DNA from: Chamaea fasciata
Taxonomy: Eukaryota; Chordata; Aves; Passeriformes; Sylviidae
NCBI GenBank assembly: GCA_029207755.1
Contig: JARCOQ010000016.1
Coordinates: 191,001-255,000, forward strand
Direction: 5' to 3'
DNA length: 64,000 nt
A model generated the notes under the pieces. The model saw only the letters and a program-made list of their open reading frames with translations. It was not told the DNA's origin and searched no databases. Below are positions 24,619 through 36,976 of this stretch, piece by piece. The first letter of the stretch is position 1. Each line of letters starts with the position of its first letter. The position numbers and the translations under genes are program-made.

Positions 24619-27095
24619 CCATTGCTGTTCTGTTTCTGATGTCATCTGTGACGATGATGAGGAATAAAAGACTTGGATCTCTTTAGCCCCGAACTAAACC
24701 TGCCACCCCTCTTGCCTTCTTTTCTTGTTAGGGTTCAATTTCTTCAGACTATCTGTGAAAACAAGGTCTAAAAATAAAGCATCCCTTGGGAGAAAACCAA
24801 TTTTGGCACTGGGTGTTGGTCAAGTAGAGCAGAACATAATTCAGGTGAGTAATGAAGGACAAAACAACGTACCTGTATGCAAACAAGGTTTGTGTGCAGA
24901 CAGCCCCTGGGGGCAACTTCTGACATTTATGGTTTTCTTCCTACTGTGAGGAAGTGCATTTTTTAAAAAGTATCATCAATGTGCTGTGGAAACCAACAGG
25001 TTCTTGGAAGGACAAGGGTCATTTTCTGCAGCTACCCAGTGCTTCTAAATGAGGTATTTTTAGAGAATTGGAACCTGAAATGGTCTGTGTGTCAGTCAAG
25101 GTCATTTCTTTTTTTTTTGTTTGCCTGATGCACACGGTGAAGGTCCTGTGTTAAATGCTCTTCAGTATAATATCCCTGATTTAACATGCAGACAATTATG
25201 AAGGATTAACCAGGGATAATAGCTGTGAACCTGATTCTTTTTCACCTGGATCAGCAATGTTGGAAGAACAAATGGAAGGCATAAATGAAAGAATCTGTTG
25301 CTGGGCAGTTGAAGAACACACTAAATCACCTGGCTAACCAAGAATGTAAGATTGTGTTTTTGAACTGACAGAAAAAATCATGGTTAAGGTCATTGTGGAT
25401 TTATTACCCCAAGGAACATTATAATAAACTGGTTTGTCTTTATATTACCTAAAGAAAGCCTCAATCTTCAGCCAATTCTTTGTTGAAGGCACATGAATTT
25501 GTCTAGAATTAATTAGATGATAATGTTATCTGATCAAATTGATGGAAATCTATTGAACTGGATGAACTATATGTTTTCAAAAGAGGCAGTGAAGATTTTG
25601 GCAGCATTTCCTTTATTTGGCTTTTAGGAAAGTCCACAGTTGGAGAACTTTGTGTTCAAAGCCAGGATGAGCACAGAGCTCGGCTTTTTATTTTAAATTT
25701 TACCAAGCAGATTTTTTGAGAGGAAAGGTATTATGAACATTTAAAATATAATGTTCCACCTTCTATTTCAAAATGTCTAAGCTATTCAATGGATATTAAG
25801 TGCAAGGAAGTATAACATTAATTTCATGAAATAAAAGGAAACATTCTGAAAATATTTAAAACTTATTCAAATGCTTATAATTTGAAAAATCGCTCTCACC
25901 AAAATCCAAATTTAAATAAAATTTGAATTCCTGTGAAGACCCCATTGTTACAGAAAAAAAATCAAGTAAAAACATGCTGCAAGTCCTATTCTAGACTACG
26001 TGTCCCCTTCAATATTATCTTCCTCTGGGACTCAGCAAATTGGAATATCTAGGCCCAGATGCATTCCATGTAAGTATAGCAGCTTTCCTGAAGGGGAAGG
26101 AGTCTCTGTGGTGGTGTGGCCAAGGCAGAAAGACAACCAGCCCCAGAGGGGCTGCATGCCCCTGGCTGTGCCTCTTCTCTGCAGGGCTGGGAATAGGTGG
26201 CCTGGGAGACACAAACCCCAGGGTCATCAGGTGCCTGGGTGGCGTTTGTTCCTGCTGGTAACCCCGACACTGTTACGACTCCTGGCCATTAGCAGTGAGG
26301 CTGTTTTTGTGACCGTGAAAAGATCTACCCAGGTAACAGATTCTGGAGGCTGCTTCCACTGCAACTCAAGCTGGCCAGCTTGTTTACACCATGAAATTGT
26401 GTCTTAAAATCTAAACTGAAAGCCTCTGTTTCAGCCTCTCTGGACAGCCAGAGAAACAACACAGAAGAAAAGGATTTCATACCAAATTCCTATTTTCTGT
26501 CAGCAATTACCTTCAGAATTACAGCTGAATAATTGCAGACAGATTGAAGAGCTTCACGGATGTTTTGAAGTTATATATATTGTCCACAGATGTTCAGCCC
26601 AGTGAATTTGAGTGTGTAATAGCCTGTGATGAAGCATGCAGGCCTATCAGTGTCCCTGGAGAGGACTCTGAAGACATTTTATACTCTACACTGAGCAGGG
26701 TATAGAAAAGGAGATCCTGCTAAGCCAAGTCCCCAGGAATTAAAATCCCAGTCAGGGTTTGAAGCTATTCAGGATGTTACTAATAACAGAAACATCATTA
26801 TCTGCAGCTAAACTCATTTACATTCTATGTTTTGAAAGCAGAGAATTGGGATTAGGTAGGAGAGGACTGTTCTTCCTCCCAGCCAAAGGGGTGAGCACTG
26901 GAGTAATGAGGTGCTACCCAGGAGACTTCTTGATTTCTTGATCTCACGTTTATTGATTGTCAGCCTACATGGAGGACATGTAGCTACAGACTTGAACTTG
27001 AAAAAAAGCTTCTTCTTGAGTGTTTTGACAGTCTGGCATGTCTCTTGTTTAGATTTGAATAATTTAATAGCTATAGTTGTAAAATCAGTGTAGCA
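24619..27095. other. Non-coding sequence, no gene seen
   Basis: I see no gene. Most of the stretch is AT-rich. A GC-richer patch lies at about 26050-26290 and contains open frames of up to 135 codons on both strands, but no residues typical of a known domain. I treat those frames as chance. Confidence 0.65.
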
Positions 27096-27303
27096 GAACT
27101 TGTGTGTTTTTTAACAAAGATGTTGAAGAGTGCCAGCCCCAGAAATGACCCCTGAGAAACACCACTTGTTGCTCCTTTCCTGTGGATATCAAGCCATTGA
27201 CCACAAGTCTTAGTGTGAAACCATCCAGCCAATTCCTGATCCACTGAGTGTTCCATCTGTCAAATCCATGTTCCTCCAGTTCAGAGACAAGTATTTCAAA
27301 TAT
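27096..27303 (-). mobile_element. CR1 LINE, reverse transcriptase (ORF2) fragment
   Basis: Translated from the minus strand, the stretch shows the CR1 reverse transcriptase signature in order: a LVSELEEHGFDRW segment, then QWIRNWLDGF, RLVVNG and, in the next frame, SGVSQGSFLGLALFNIF. The last resembles the conserved SGVPQGSVLGPxLFNIF block of LINE reverse transcriptases. One frame change is needed between the NG and SGV parts, so the copy is broken. The catalytic FADD box, which would lie beyond the left end, is not present. About 200 bases of an element that is normally over 4 kb remain, with neither the 5' nor the 3' end. Confidence 0.88.
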
Positions 27304-28875
27304 CACCCACAGAGAGCTAGTACTGCTGCAGGGATTTCAAACACCAGCCAGCCTTTGCTATTCACACCTGAGCAGTTTAAAAGATCAGCACCACAGCAGC
27401 CTCGTAAATTAGCAGCCTGTTACATCCCTTCCTTACAGATGTGGCAATGTCATCCAAGGAAGTTAATGACTCAGGCACCAGGAAATGGTCTTCCAGGTAG
27501 CAAATGTTCAGCAGATCACAGTATTCTATTTATAGCACAACAGGTGATCTAAAATGTCACCATGGCCCTGGAGAAAACAAAGTCCTGCATCCAAACATCA
27601 CTGGAGGACACGTCAGTCGGAAAAGTCAGGCAGTGAAAATTCCTGCTCATCTATTACAACACATGCTGTCTTTAGCAGCTCCATGGCTTTGATAATAATA
27701 TATGGTAATTTTCTCGTGATGGGTTATTGGAAGTCAGGACTGCAGTAGTGGTGGCTTTTTTGAATGTTCCAAAGCACACTGTGAGTCTCAGAAATTCTCA
27801 CTTTGTCTTTTTGATGCTGACTTGGTTTAACTATCTCAGGAGCACATACACTGAGAAAGAGAGAGGGAAAAGAGTTTGCCCAAGGCTCCCTCCATGGCAA
27901 ACAAACCAGGGTACGGCACCTTGGTTCTCAGCCTGCTGGCCTCTTCAGTACAATATAAAAAGCTGTTTGCAACAAAATGGGATTTTGCATACCTTCCTCC
28001 AGGGTGTCTGTGATCCTGTAGCATGCTCAGCTGGTACTATTTTCAGTTAATCTCCACATCAAAGTTTCCTATGAACATTTTGTGGCATTCCCATGATGTA
28101 CACCTAGAACGTGAGGTCTGTTTAACACAGGACGCTGGAATAGAGCGAAGTAGCCCAAGACAGAATGAGGACTATCTATCAGAATGTTTTCACAAATTTA
28201 AACTTCCTCTGTAACATTCATTGATGTTTATCTTCCTAGGGGCAAATTCTAGGTGAGTTCTGGATGGAGATGATGTATATTTTCCTTCTTTTGGATAGTC
28301 AACCACAGTTGTTAACACAGTGGGGAAGCACAGTCTGGTTCTAAATATTCAGTTACATTTAGGGTCCATTTTCACCTGGTTTTACTTCACTGCAGGTGCT
28401 TTTCTGGATGTGTTGTCAGGAGGCTTTCCAGCTGGAATGGAGGGACAAGAGAGAGGAGCTCTGTTTCTGTTAGGTTTGTGTCAGGGACACAATTCCTGGA
28501 GTCCCCAGAGCTGCTGTCCCTGGTTTGGCCAGGAGCAGGTGGGACTAAAAGCAGGCAGCAGGATGGCTCATCCAGTCTAAGAGCTGTGCTTGCAGAACAG
28601 ATCACTTGGGGGCCCAGCTTCAGTCCTTCCAGGACACCTAATAGGCGCCCTGGCAATATGAACTGCCTGGGCAAAAAGGGAGTGTCTGGCTCTAGGCTCT
28701 TGGACTGCTACATTTCCTCAAAATGTTCCCAAAACATCACCTAACAAAGTGTTGTCCTGCCTAAGTTCCCACTTGCTCAGACATTGTTTGACAGTCTTCA
28801 CCTCACAATGTTCTCAGTGCCCAGGAGCATTTAGAAGTTAAAAACCCAAAACCTGTACGGATAGATAAAAAAATA

Positions 28876-28924
<49 letters not shown>

Positions 28925-31554
28925 AAAGAGGAAAAAAGGAGAATGCATTAGTCAGAGTTTAACAGTTGCTTTCCAGGAAAATGTCATGTTTTTTTGCAAG
29001 CTTGAAAGTTTTCCCTGGATACTGAGTCATTTCTGCAGTTATTCTGGGCCATCAGACCATGATACAGAGTTGTATTCTTCATGTGCTTGCATAACAGAAG
29101 TAAGACATGATGAGTTCATTCAGCATCTTGTGGATGATTTGGGACAGTGTCTGACAATAGCCACAGGTCAGGATAGTTGACAGTCAGGTTACATTATTAC
29201 AACTTGCCAGAAACCAGACCAGAGGGCAACATCCAGTAAGGCTAAGCCCATTCTGGAGATTTTATCATCACAATTTCCTGTACCCTGTGTGCCTTCTATA
29301 CTCACCTTTATGGGACATGGAAAGGAAATTGTTCTAGACAAGTTAAAATTGAAGACTTGAACTGTAAACAAACCTTTTGTTGGTAACAGATTGGGAAGAA
29401 TGGTTTAGATTCATTGATATTATTGCACCTGAAGGAGCTCAGCAGCCTGATATCCTCCAATTAATGTAAATCTGATTGAGGCTTCGTATTTATATCCTAG
29501 TGTCACAAGGGTAGAATCTTGTGTATAATTTATAGAAAGTCACCTTGTAAGAAAAAAAAAATAAATCCTAAGAGTTCCCAGCCTTGCGTGAGAATAGAAA
29601 TGAAGCCCCTGCCAAACCCTTTTTCTTTCATACACCACTGACCCACCTCTGCTCCCTCAGATTCCTCCATCTCTGAATGAGGCCTCTGGATTTCTGACAG
29701 CAGAGGTTGTCTTTGAAATCTACCTTTCTCCTTCTCTCCTCACTGTCACTACGTGTTGTCCAGCCTTCAGTCAAGTTTTCGTTCAGCACTAACACCTCAT
29801 TCGTGCTAGAGCCAGGCAATTTTCTTCACTCTTTTCAGTTTGCAGAGCACCCCAGAGGCTGAAGGAATTGTGTTGCCATTCACTCTCTCAGCTTTGGACG
29901 CAGAGACCTTTGGTGTTCAACCCCTAAATATATAAGCACTTGTTGTGTGGAAGATGATCATCGTGTGAACTGGAGAATATTCACACGGAAAGCAGAAAAT
30001 TCTGTGAGGACTACTGGAAAACTTGGTTTAAAATTGCATTTATCACACTGTAATTTTCAAATCAAATAATAAAATCTTGATTACTGGAACTTCTTCCCTT
30101 TCATGTGTATTCTGAACAGCAAAGCATTGAAGTAGGTTTCAAAACAGAAACCTGTGAAGCACAACAGGATTAGAGTGATCACGTGTTGAAAGTTAAAAAA
30201 ATCTTGCTGAAAATGTGGTTCTTTCTGCCTAGATACTTAACACTGCACCCTCTCTTAGAAGGTTGATGCTGACCAAACTGAACATGTCATATGTACCCAG
30301 TAACACTGAAATTTTAGTGTGTTTGGGTAGGTCTTGATATCATCCTAGAGGTCTTGAGTAAATTGCAGAGCTCACTCAGTAATATGGTGTTCCCAGGTGA
30401 AAAGTAGATTAAAAATGGCTTTCTCCCTGTGTGTGAGCGAGAGCTTTCCTGCAGACTCATTGCACAAGAGTGTCTGCCAGATGGCACCCCAGGGTCTCCC
30501 AAATCAGGGTCTGACTGCCTGCACCCCTTTAGCTCCTGGGGAAATTAATTGTGTTATTCCACATAAAGGTGCCTCAAGGAACAGAGTGAATGTCCTGCCT
30601 GCTGCCTGTGGAAAAGAGCATTCAGGGAGGGGTTGTTGGGCACCAATTCCTTGTGTCTCGTGCCCTGGACAGTTTCTGTGCTGTGAATGGCCCCTGGAAA
30701 GTTCCCCATCCAGGGGGATTTGTTGGGAGGCAGGAGGGAAGGCAGCTCTGCCCTTTGATGTGTGATGTGCTCCTCTCGGGTCTTGTGATAAGGAGGCAGC
30801 TGTGCTCACATGCGTTATATAACACAACAGTTCTGGCATCTGTGGTCAGATGATCTCAATCACATCCAAATTTCTCTTTGTGCTGCAGTTAGAATGGGGC
30901 TGGTATTTTGCTTTACAGAGATTTAAACCAACCAGGGAGGCCTCTTTAAAGGGTGTTCACATCCACTGAGTCTACTTGACATCACGGAACAGTTACATAA
31001 CATCCTTTATGTGCTGGATCATCTAACCTTCCTATTATAAGGGTAGAAAAACAGCTAAAATACAGTAATTAATTATGTTAAAAAGTAACAATGAAAAGAA
31101 TAATTGAGGAAAGATTATTTGGCTATCAGAATTGCCAAAGTATTTATATAAGCTGCACTTGTATCATATCCAATATGACCAAAAAATTTCTGGGGATATT
31201 CTCCTTGAAAAAAATGTCTAGGTTTGTAAGAATCCACTAGTATGTAGTGAAATACCTTTGCAAGCTTGTGTGCTGAGCAATATCTTTAGTTTGTTTTAAG
31301 CTATTTTGACATAAACTGGAACAGCCTCTGGTTACTCTGACCCTTTCTTTATAAAGTGTTTTGATACAAGATTACTTTTTAAATGTTGAATGTAGACCAC
31401 TTAAAGGTGAGTTTCCATCATTTAAAAGACAATGTGACTATTTTGATTAAAATTCATTGATTAATATTCCCTAAAAAGCTGCTTAATATTTTTTAAAAGC
31501 AAATTTTCTGTCAGGTTCCACGAAGTCTAGAACAAATCCAAGAGGACTATAGGT
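27304..31554. other. Non-coding sequence with a purine tract, no gene seen
   Basis: I see no gene or recognisable element except the purine-rich simple repeat at 28867-28940. GC-richer patches at 28400-28680 and 30420-30800 carry open frames on both strands without family features. The frames mirror each other, as expected for stop-poor GC-rich DNA. Confidence 0.62.
28867..28940. repeat. A-rich / (AG)n purine tract
   Basis: An A-rich stretch interrupted by a few T (28867-28894) runs into about eleven AG units and then imperfect GGGAGAGAGAAAAGAGG. From about 28885 on, one strand is almost entirely purine. Such tracts can form triplex (H-DNA) structures and are prone to length change. Confidence 0.9.
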
Positions 31555-31600
31555 CATGTAATAGCCTGGGCTGGAAGGGGCCTTCCAGCTGAGTGTGTGA
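31555..31600 (-). mobile_element. CR1 LINE 3' tip, minus strand (short)
   Basis: 'catgtaatagcctgggctgg' followed by 'aaggggccttcca' resembles the reverse complement of the CR1 3' end, usually 'catagaatnnnntgggttgg' then 'aagggaccttaaa'. The match fades after about 35-45 bases. It is a very short remnant, and the call rests on this one block. Confidence 0.5.
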
Positions 31601-33416
31601 CAGTCTGTGCAATGTCCTGGGCTGCATTTGTGCTTGTCATTTCTGCACTAGATGGTCATGGCAGGCTTTCAGGTACTTAGACAAAAAAAGTTTGATTCAT
31701 CCGGAGAGCGGAAGAGTGATTTATGGAGAGTGATAAAAGAATAAGGGAGGTGTGATGTGAAGGCAGAGGGAATATTTTTCATTAGAGGAATGGAAATTGG
31801 GAAATGTGGAAGAGCGTTTGACAGTCCCATTATCAGGTTCCTGAATTTCCCAGCTGTTTTAACCACTGTGCTATAAAATATGACTCTGCTCTACAATCTT
31901 GCTTTCATAAGTCGAAGCTCATATCGTGGCTGTAACAGCAGTTTTACCCCCACAGCACAGAGTGAAATACAGCTGTGGCATGAGCTGAGCAGTGCTGAGA
32001 GCAAACAGCTCAATCTGCAAATGTGGGGATGCTAACGAGCCTCAGCAGAGCCGTGCTCCTGTCACAAGCACTTGGTGAGCATCAGCACTGCCCCGGCTGG
32101 GAGTGGAGCAAATCTAGGGTGAAAGAAAGATTTTCTTCACTTGTTAGGAAATGCAACCTGTGTTTAAGCACCGCGGAGGATTTTATTTTGAACTAACATT
32201 GGTGTTAGGTAGTATTTGCCCTCTTGTAACACTGTCAGATCCAAAGGTCCGGTGAAATGATCTTCCCAGCCAGTTTCCCTCAGCAAATGTCTGTCCCTGA
32301 GGCAGGCAGAGGCCAGGCAGATCCAGGGTGATTAAAGATAAAGAAATGCCTTTCCCAGGCCTTTCCTTGCAGCCTCTCCATCTGATTTTCTTTGCGGATT
32401 TGGAGGAACACCCCGATGTTCACTTTGCCTGTGCAATCTAATGTGAAAGTACGCATTTTCTTTGCCTTTATTTGCAGTAGCCAAATACTGTTGTCTGTAT
32501 TAAAAGCTTGTCATTTCAGCGTGCTGAGAATGTCTTCATTTGTGAGAGAGCCTTTCACCTGTGGTGTATTGGTTGCAACGTCTTAACAGTTGAAGCACTG
32601 TTGTTAAACTTCCATTTTCCTTAAACTGTGTGCCCTGAAAGGTCAAAATACTTTAATTCTGGCATCTGCCAGAGATTGGCTCACTGATTTGCCCATATAT
32701 ATTGTGAGTTTCCCCTGACTAATCTACCTCTTCAGTGAATTGAAAATAATTAATGGAAGTCCTATGCCAAGTTTTCAGTCAAATGCACTTGATTGCAAAT
32801 ATTTTGGCAGGGTATACAGGGGGAGTATTGCAATATCTGTAAGAAATTATATCAAGTGTCAGGTTCCTTCCGTGAGGTTTCACACAGAATAGATGCTCTT
32901 CACAAAAGCCCTCAGTCCTGTGCAGTGGACCATTGCAGTATAAATAATCCCAGCCAGCAGTTTTGTCCATGGGAAAATGTTCCTTTACAAAAGCTTGTGA
33001 GTGCACAGTAGCTCCCTTTTCAGACAGCTCTGTGGTAGCAGTAGGACATTGGGAAAATCCTTTGACAAGGTGAGAGCAGGAAAGCTGCTGAGAGCTCAGA
33101 GAGGGTCCTAAAAATGTGTGTGTTTATTTGTTTATGTTGCAGCTCTTTTGGCCATCCTCGTGAAGGCAAGGTGAGCCCTTCTGCCTGGGATAGGGAGCTG
33201 TCTCTGCCTGCCAGAAATGTCTGTCTGAAGACAGGCCCTGAGCCTCTGAAATGATGTGTGAGCAAGTGTTCCCACAAACTGGCTGCTCTGCTACTCAGCA
33301 CAATTAGGAAATGGCAAGAAAGTCATCAGCGGGATGTGTTTTATGGCAGCAAACCCAAGAAATGTTGTTGTTCTCCCGTATTTTAGCGAGTGTGAGGTCA
33401 CATTTTGGTCTCTCTC
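31601..33416. other. Non-coding sequence, no gene seen
   Basis: I see no gene, repeat array or recognisable mobile element. Open frames are all under 95 codons. Confidence 0.65.
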
Positions 33417-34138
33417 TGCAGAGACATCTTGACAGGCTGGGTGGATGGGCTGAGGGCAACTGCATGAGGTGCAGGAAGGTAAAGAGCCAGGGTGTGCCCA
33501 GGCGGCCAGGAAGGCCGAGGACATCTGTCTGCATCAGGAATGGTCCCAGGTGGCCAAGAAGGCCAAGGGCATGTGTCTGTATCAAGAACAGTGTGGCCCG
33601 CAGCACGAGGGCAGTGACTGTCCCCTGTGCTGGGCACTGCTGGGGCCACACCTTGAATGCTGTGTCCAGTTCTGGCCCTTCAGTGCAAGGGAGACATTGA
33701 GGTGCTGGAGGAGGTCCAGAGAAGGGAATGGAGCTGGGGAAGGGTCTGGGAAACACATCTCCTGTGTGTGAGGAGTGGCTGCAGAGCTGGGGGTGTTTAG
33801 CCCAGAGGAAAGGGGGCTCAGCCTGTCTCTCTGCAACTCCCTGGAATGAGGATACAGCAGGCGTTGACATCTCCTGCCGTGCCTCAAGTGAAAGGATGAC
33901 ACAGGTGAAGTTCAGATTAGATTTGTGAACATCTTTTCTCACTAAAAGGGTGGTGAGGCATTGGAATAATGGTGGTGAGGAAGCTGTCTCTGAAGTGTTC
34001 AGGAGGCCTCTGAATGTGGCACCTGGGGTTGCGGTGTGGCTGGATTGCATTGTAGGTTGGATTACGGTGGTGCTGGGTTGGGGGTTGGACTGGATGACCT
34101 TGAAGGTCTCCTCCAACCTTGATAATTCCATGATGTAT
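33417..34138 (+). mobile_element. CR1 LINE, 3' half with ORF2 C-terminus and full 3' end
   Basis: The element enters in ORF2 at 'cagagacatcttgacaggct'. It skips roughly 150 bases of the usual sequence near 33480-33487, judged against the family as I remember it, and resumes at the 'gccaggaaggcc' region. Downstream landmarks in order are 'cactgctggggccacacctt', 'tgtccagttctgg', 'gacattgaggtgctgga', 'gtccagagaaggg', 'gggtgtttagcccagagg', 'gtgaagttcagattagattt', 'cactaaaagggtggtgaggc', 'ggttggactggatgacctt' and 'gaaggtctcctccaacctt', ending at ATTCCATGATG, the terminal repeat. A 48-bp segment is duplicated in tandem at 33497-33592. ORF2 is broken by indels and stops, so the copy is inactive. The long antisense frame over it is spurious. 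Confidence 0.95.
33497..33592 (+). repeat. 48-bp tandem duplication inside the CR1 element
   Basis: The segment starting CCCAGGCGGCCAGGAAGGCC at 33497 is repeated at 33545 as CCCAGGTGGCCAAGAAGGCC. The two 48-base copies match at most positions along their whole length (ACATCTGTCTGCATCAGGAA versus GCATGTGTCTGTATCAAGAA). CR1 elements normally carry this stretch once. Because 48 is a multiple of three, the ORF2 frame is kept across the duplication: 16 residues, beginning QAARKAE in one copy and QVAKKAK in the other. Confidence 0.85.
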
Positions 34139-36573
34139 CCAGAGAACAAAAGAAACGTAATTTTGGTCCAATGCTTCTTAGTTTTCTGTTTTGTTTACGA
34201 ATGAACAGGGTTTAGATCTGAATGATGAAGGGACAATAGTATTTCTCAAAGAGTTTAGGCATTAAAACATAAAATGTAACAAATGAATAGTATCCTGAAG
34301 ATGTTTGAGATTTATTTAGCCAGCTCAATATCCTGAATGTATACAACCTGAGGCAGAACTCAGAGGAGTCAGTACCTTTCTAATGACTTCAGCATCATTT
34401 GAACCAAGCATTACAAAGAAAAAGAAAATTGACAAATAATTTATGTGAAAGCAATTCCAAAAAATCTTGACATGTTGTTCTCATTTTGTGATGTGTATAC
34501 ATTGTATTCACCCAGTGCCAAACACATTTTTTAAAGTGCATCAACTGCTCAAAGAGAGTTTGTAAACAGAAAATTTTACCCTTTCCACCCACTTGTTGTG
34601 TGGGTGTCATCTTTGGGCAAATCACATTTTGGAGAAAGCCAACATTTTTAAGGGGAAAGAAATTAAAAGTAAATGTATCATATTAAATGTGATTAAAAAT
34701 TAATTTTTAACAAGAAACAGGAACTGAGATTGAAATTCTTTTTAGTCTTTGAAGAGACTGATTTATTGAGTTTTATAATTAAGAGCAATAAAACACACCT
34801 TGTTGAAAGATTTTTTTTTCATGAAGATTACAAATTTGGCTAATACAACAGGAAAGGTGACATCAGATGGGGGCATATGAGGGCATGTGTCTCTTGGGTT
34901 TAGAAAGTAGACAGACACAAAACAAAGTACACAGTGAGTAGATTAAAACATCTTCAAAATTGTGTATTTTGCTACTGTCGCCCTGCAGTTCAAGGACAAA
35001 TGAATTAACTGCAATCCCATGACCTTTTACTTCTTGAAAATGCCTGATTGGTTGATCACAAGGTTGTGTGCCATCTTAATTTATGAGTCTGATGGCAAAA
35101 ATCGGGAATTACCAGCATTTGTCATTTTATTGGCAATAAACTGCTGCCGTCTTGATGCTTCTGTCCTGAGAGGTGTCTGTGTAATGACTGAGCAATCACT
35201 GATAAGAGTTCAGGAGTTGCTCAAAGATTTTTGATTGCCTCATCTAAAAGGCTTTTTACCTTTGTGCTAGTGAGAATTTTTTTGAAGAGCTTGAACAGCT
35301 AATTTATTTTGCTAGGTGAGAAGAAAGGTTTTTATTGTTTTAAGGAAAACTGAACCAGATGCTCGGCTGATGCAAACAGAGCAGTGCAGTTTTATCTGTT
35401 CCAATGGGACTGTGATGATTGCTATTGATCATTGCTCAAGTCTCTGTGCTTTTTGGGAAACGTTCACATAGAAGATATTCTGAACTATATTCTCTCACAT
35501 CAATTAGCTTGTTTACAAGAGGCAGTAATTGCATTTGTCCATGGAAGCATATGGATCAGAGCACAATTTCAGGCAATTAAGTTCTATTTTTGCAACTCAC
35601 TGAATTATACAACCTGAAGCTCCTTTCTTATCTGATTTTGATGGATTAAATGATTTATCCTACTTTAATCTTAAAGTAAAACTGTATATATAATATAGTC
35701 ATACTTAAAACTCTTTTGGTTTTGTCTTAACTACTTATTTAATTCTTAAATATTCACTCTGGTAAGTTCGGATCTATAAACTTTAGTTGAGAATGATGAT
35801 TTGTTAGATGTTAGATGTACATCTTGCCCTCTGCCTTCCTTCTCAGAGCTATCAATTTAAAAATAAGTGGGAAATACAGGACTTTAGAATTTAGGTTTTA
35901 CAATTTGCAAAATTTCAAAAAAATGCTGGTTTTGTTCCCCTCAGACTCAGCTGTGTCCACATCATTGTTTGACAGCTCTTGAGGACCTTGCAGCTTGACT
36001 TTTCATCAGAGGAAACACCATACTCAACTATCCATGTTGAGAAATGCAGCTGGGCAGATATGTTAACGTACTGGTGAATGAGGTGCAGAAGATGATAGGA
36101 AAACCTACTCCTCCTGAGGCAACAAGTCATGGTCAGTGTATCCCAGATCAAGGCAGAAAAAACCTTTGAACAGCTCTGAAGGCAACAGCTTTTGCACACT
36201 GTTGCATAACTTAAAGACTGAATAGGTTATGCTGGTTCCTGGGGTTTTGGCATGAGAAGGAGCAGGAAGGATTTTGGCACTGCAGTTTGTACGCCACTGC
36301 CTTTGTCCATGTTCAGTTTCAAAGTCCTTAAATAGATGCTTTCAGCCAGCATCCCTTGTTCAGCATACTGCACTTTAACAAAGTACAGAATGTTAAACCC
36401 CAGCAAATATTGTTTGGCTGATTGTGACTTTAATTGTTTAATAGTGTGCGTAGAATCTGTAAAAAAAAAAAGAGTATGATGTTGAATATCAAATGAGGAT
36501 TTAGGTCTGTTTCATGTCTGTGCTCAGGTAATCACCCAGGTGGGACACAAACACCCTTGGAGGACATGGGGGC
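34139..36573. other. AT-rich non-coding sequence, no gene seen
   Basis: I see no gene. The blocks 35010-35260 and 35430-35630 have few simple repeats and contain several CAATTA, TAATTG, TGTTTAC and ATTGCAT cores. They look like conserved non-coding elements, but I cannot test this. Confidence 0.65.
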
Positions 36574-36976
36574 TGTCACGGAAAATCAAAGCTATATCTA
36601 GACTAGAAATCAGAAAGAAGATTTTACAGTGGAGGGTGTAAAACACCATCAGAAGTTGCCCCGAGACCTGCAGCCAATACCTCCAGAATCTGGTGAGAAA
36701 GGTCTCCCAGCTGACAGCTTCACACCCCCATACAGTATTGAATAGTTCCGATGCCCGAAGAGGTTAAAAGCATTTTGATAAATCTCAGGACTTCCACTCC
36801 ATTGCTGCACCCCCAAAACTATCAGGGGGATTAGGGAGATGAGCTGAGACCTACTGGTACAACAGGCAGCAGATCTGCGTCTTGCTCAGCTGTGTCTGGG
36901 ATTGCGGAGCCCCGCAGCACGCATGGTACGCTGTTGTCACAGCCCAGCCAATAAATAGTGCGCGTTTGTGTGTTCA
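36574..36976 (+). mobile_element. Candidate solo LTR (403 bp, TG...CA)
   Basis: The block begins TGTCACGGAAAATC and ends TTTGTGTGTTCA, so it has the TG...CA ends of a retroviral LTR. A plus-strand AATAAA lies at about 36950-36955, roughly 20 bases before the end. It holds more CpG (for example GCGGAGCCCCGCAGCACGC and GTGCGCG) than the AT-rich DNA around it, which suggests insertion. I see no gag or pol sequence on either side. The flanks do not give a clean target-site duplication, although GGGGC occurs just before the start and again a few bases after the end. I cannot match it to a named family with certainty. It could instead be a GC-rich unique segment. Confidence 0.4.

Noticed and set aside
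26000..26407. 135-codon open frame in a GC-richer patch
   Set aside because: Several overlapping frames on both strands are open here and none has recognisable motifs.
33304..34149. 281-codon open frame on the minus strand, the longest in the window
   Set aside because: It lies antisense to a CR1 LINE for nearly all of its length. CR1 3' ends often leave stop-poor antisense frames, and the peptide is low-information and Pro/Ser/Thr-rich.
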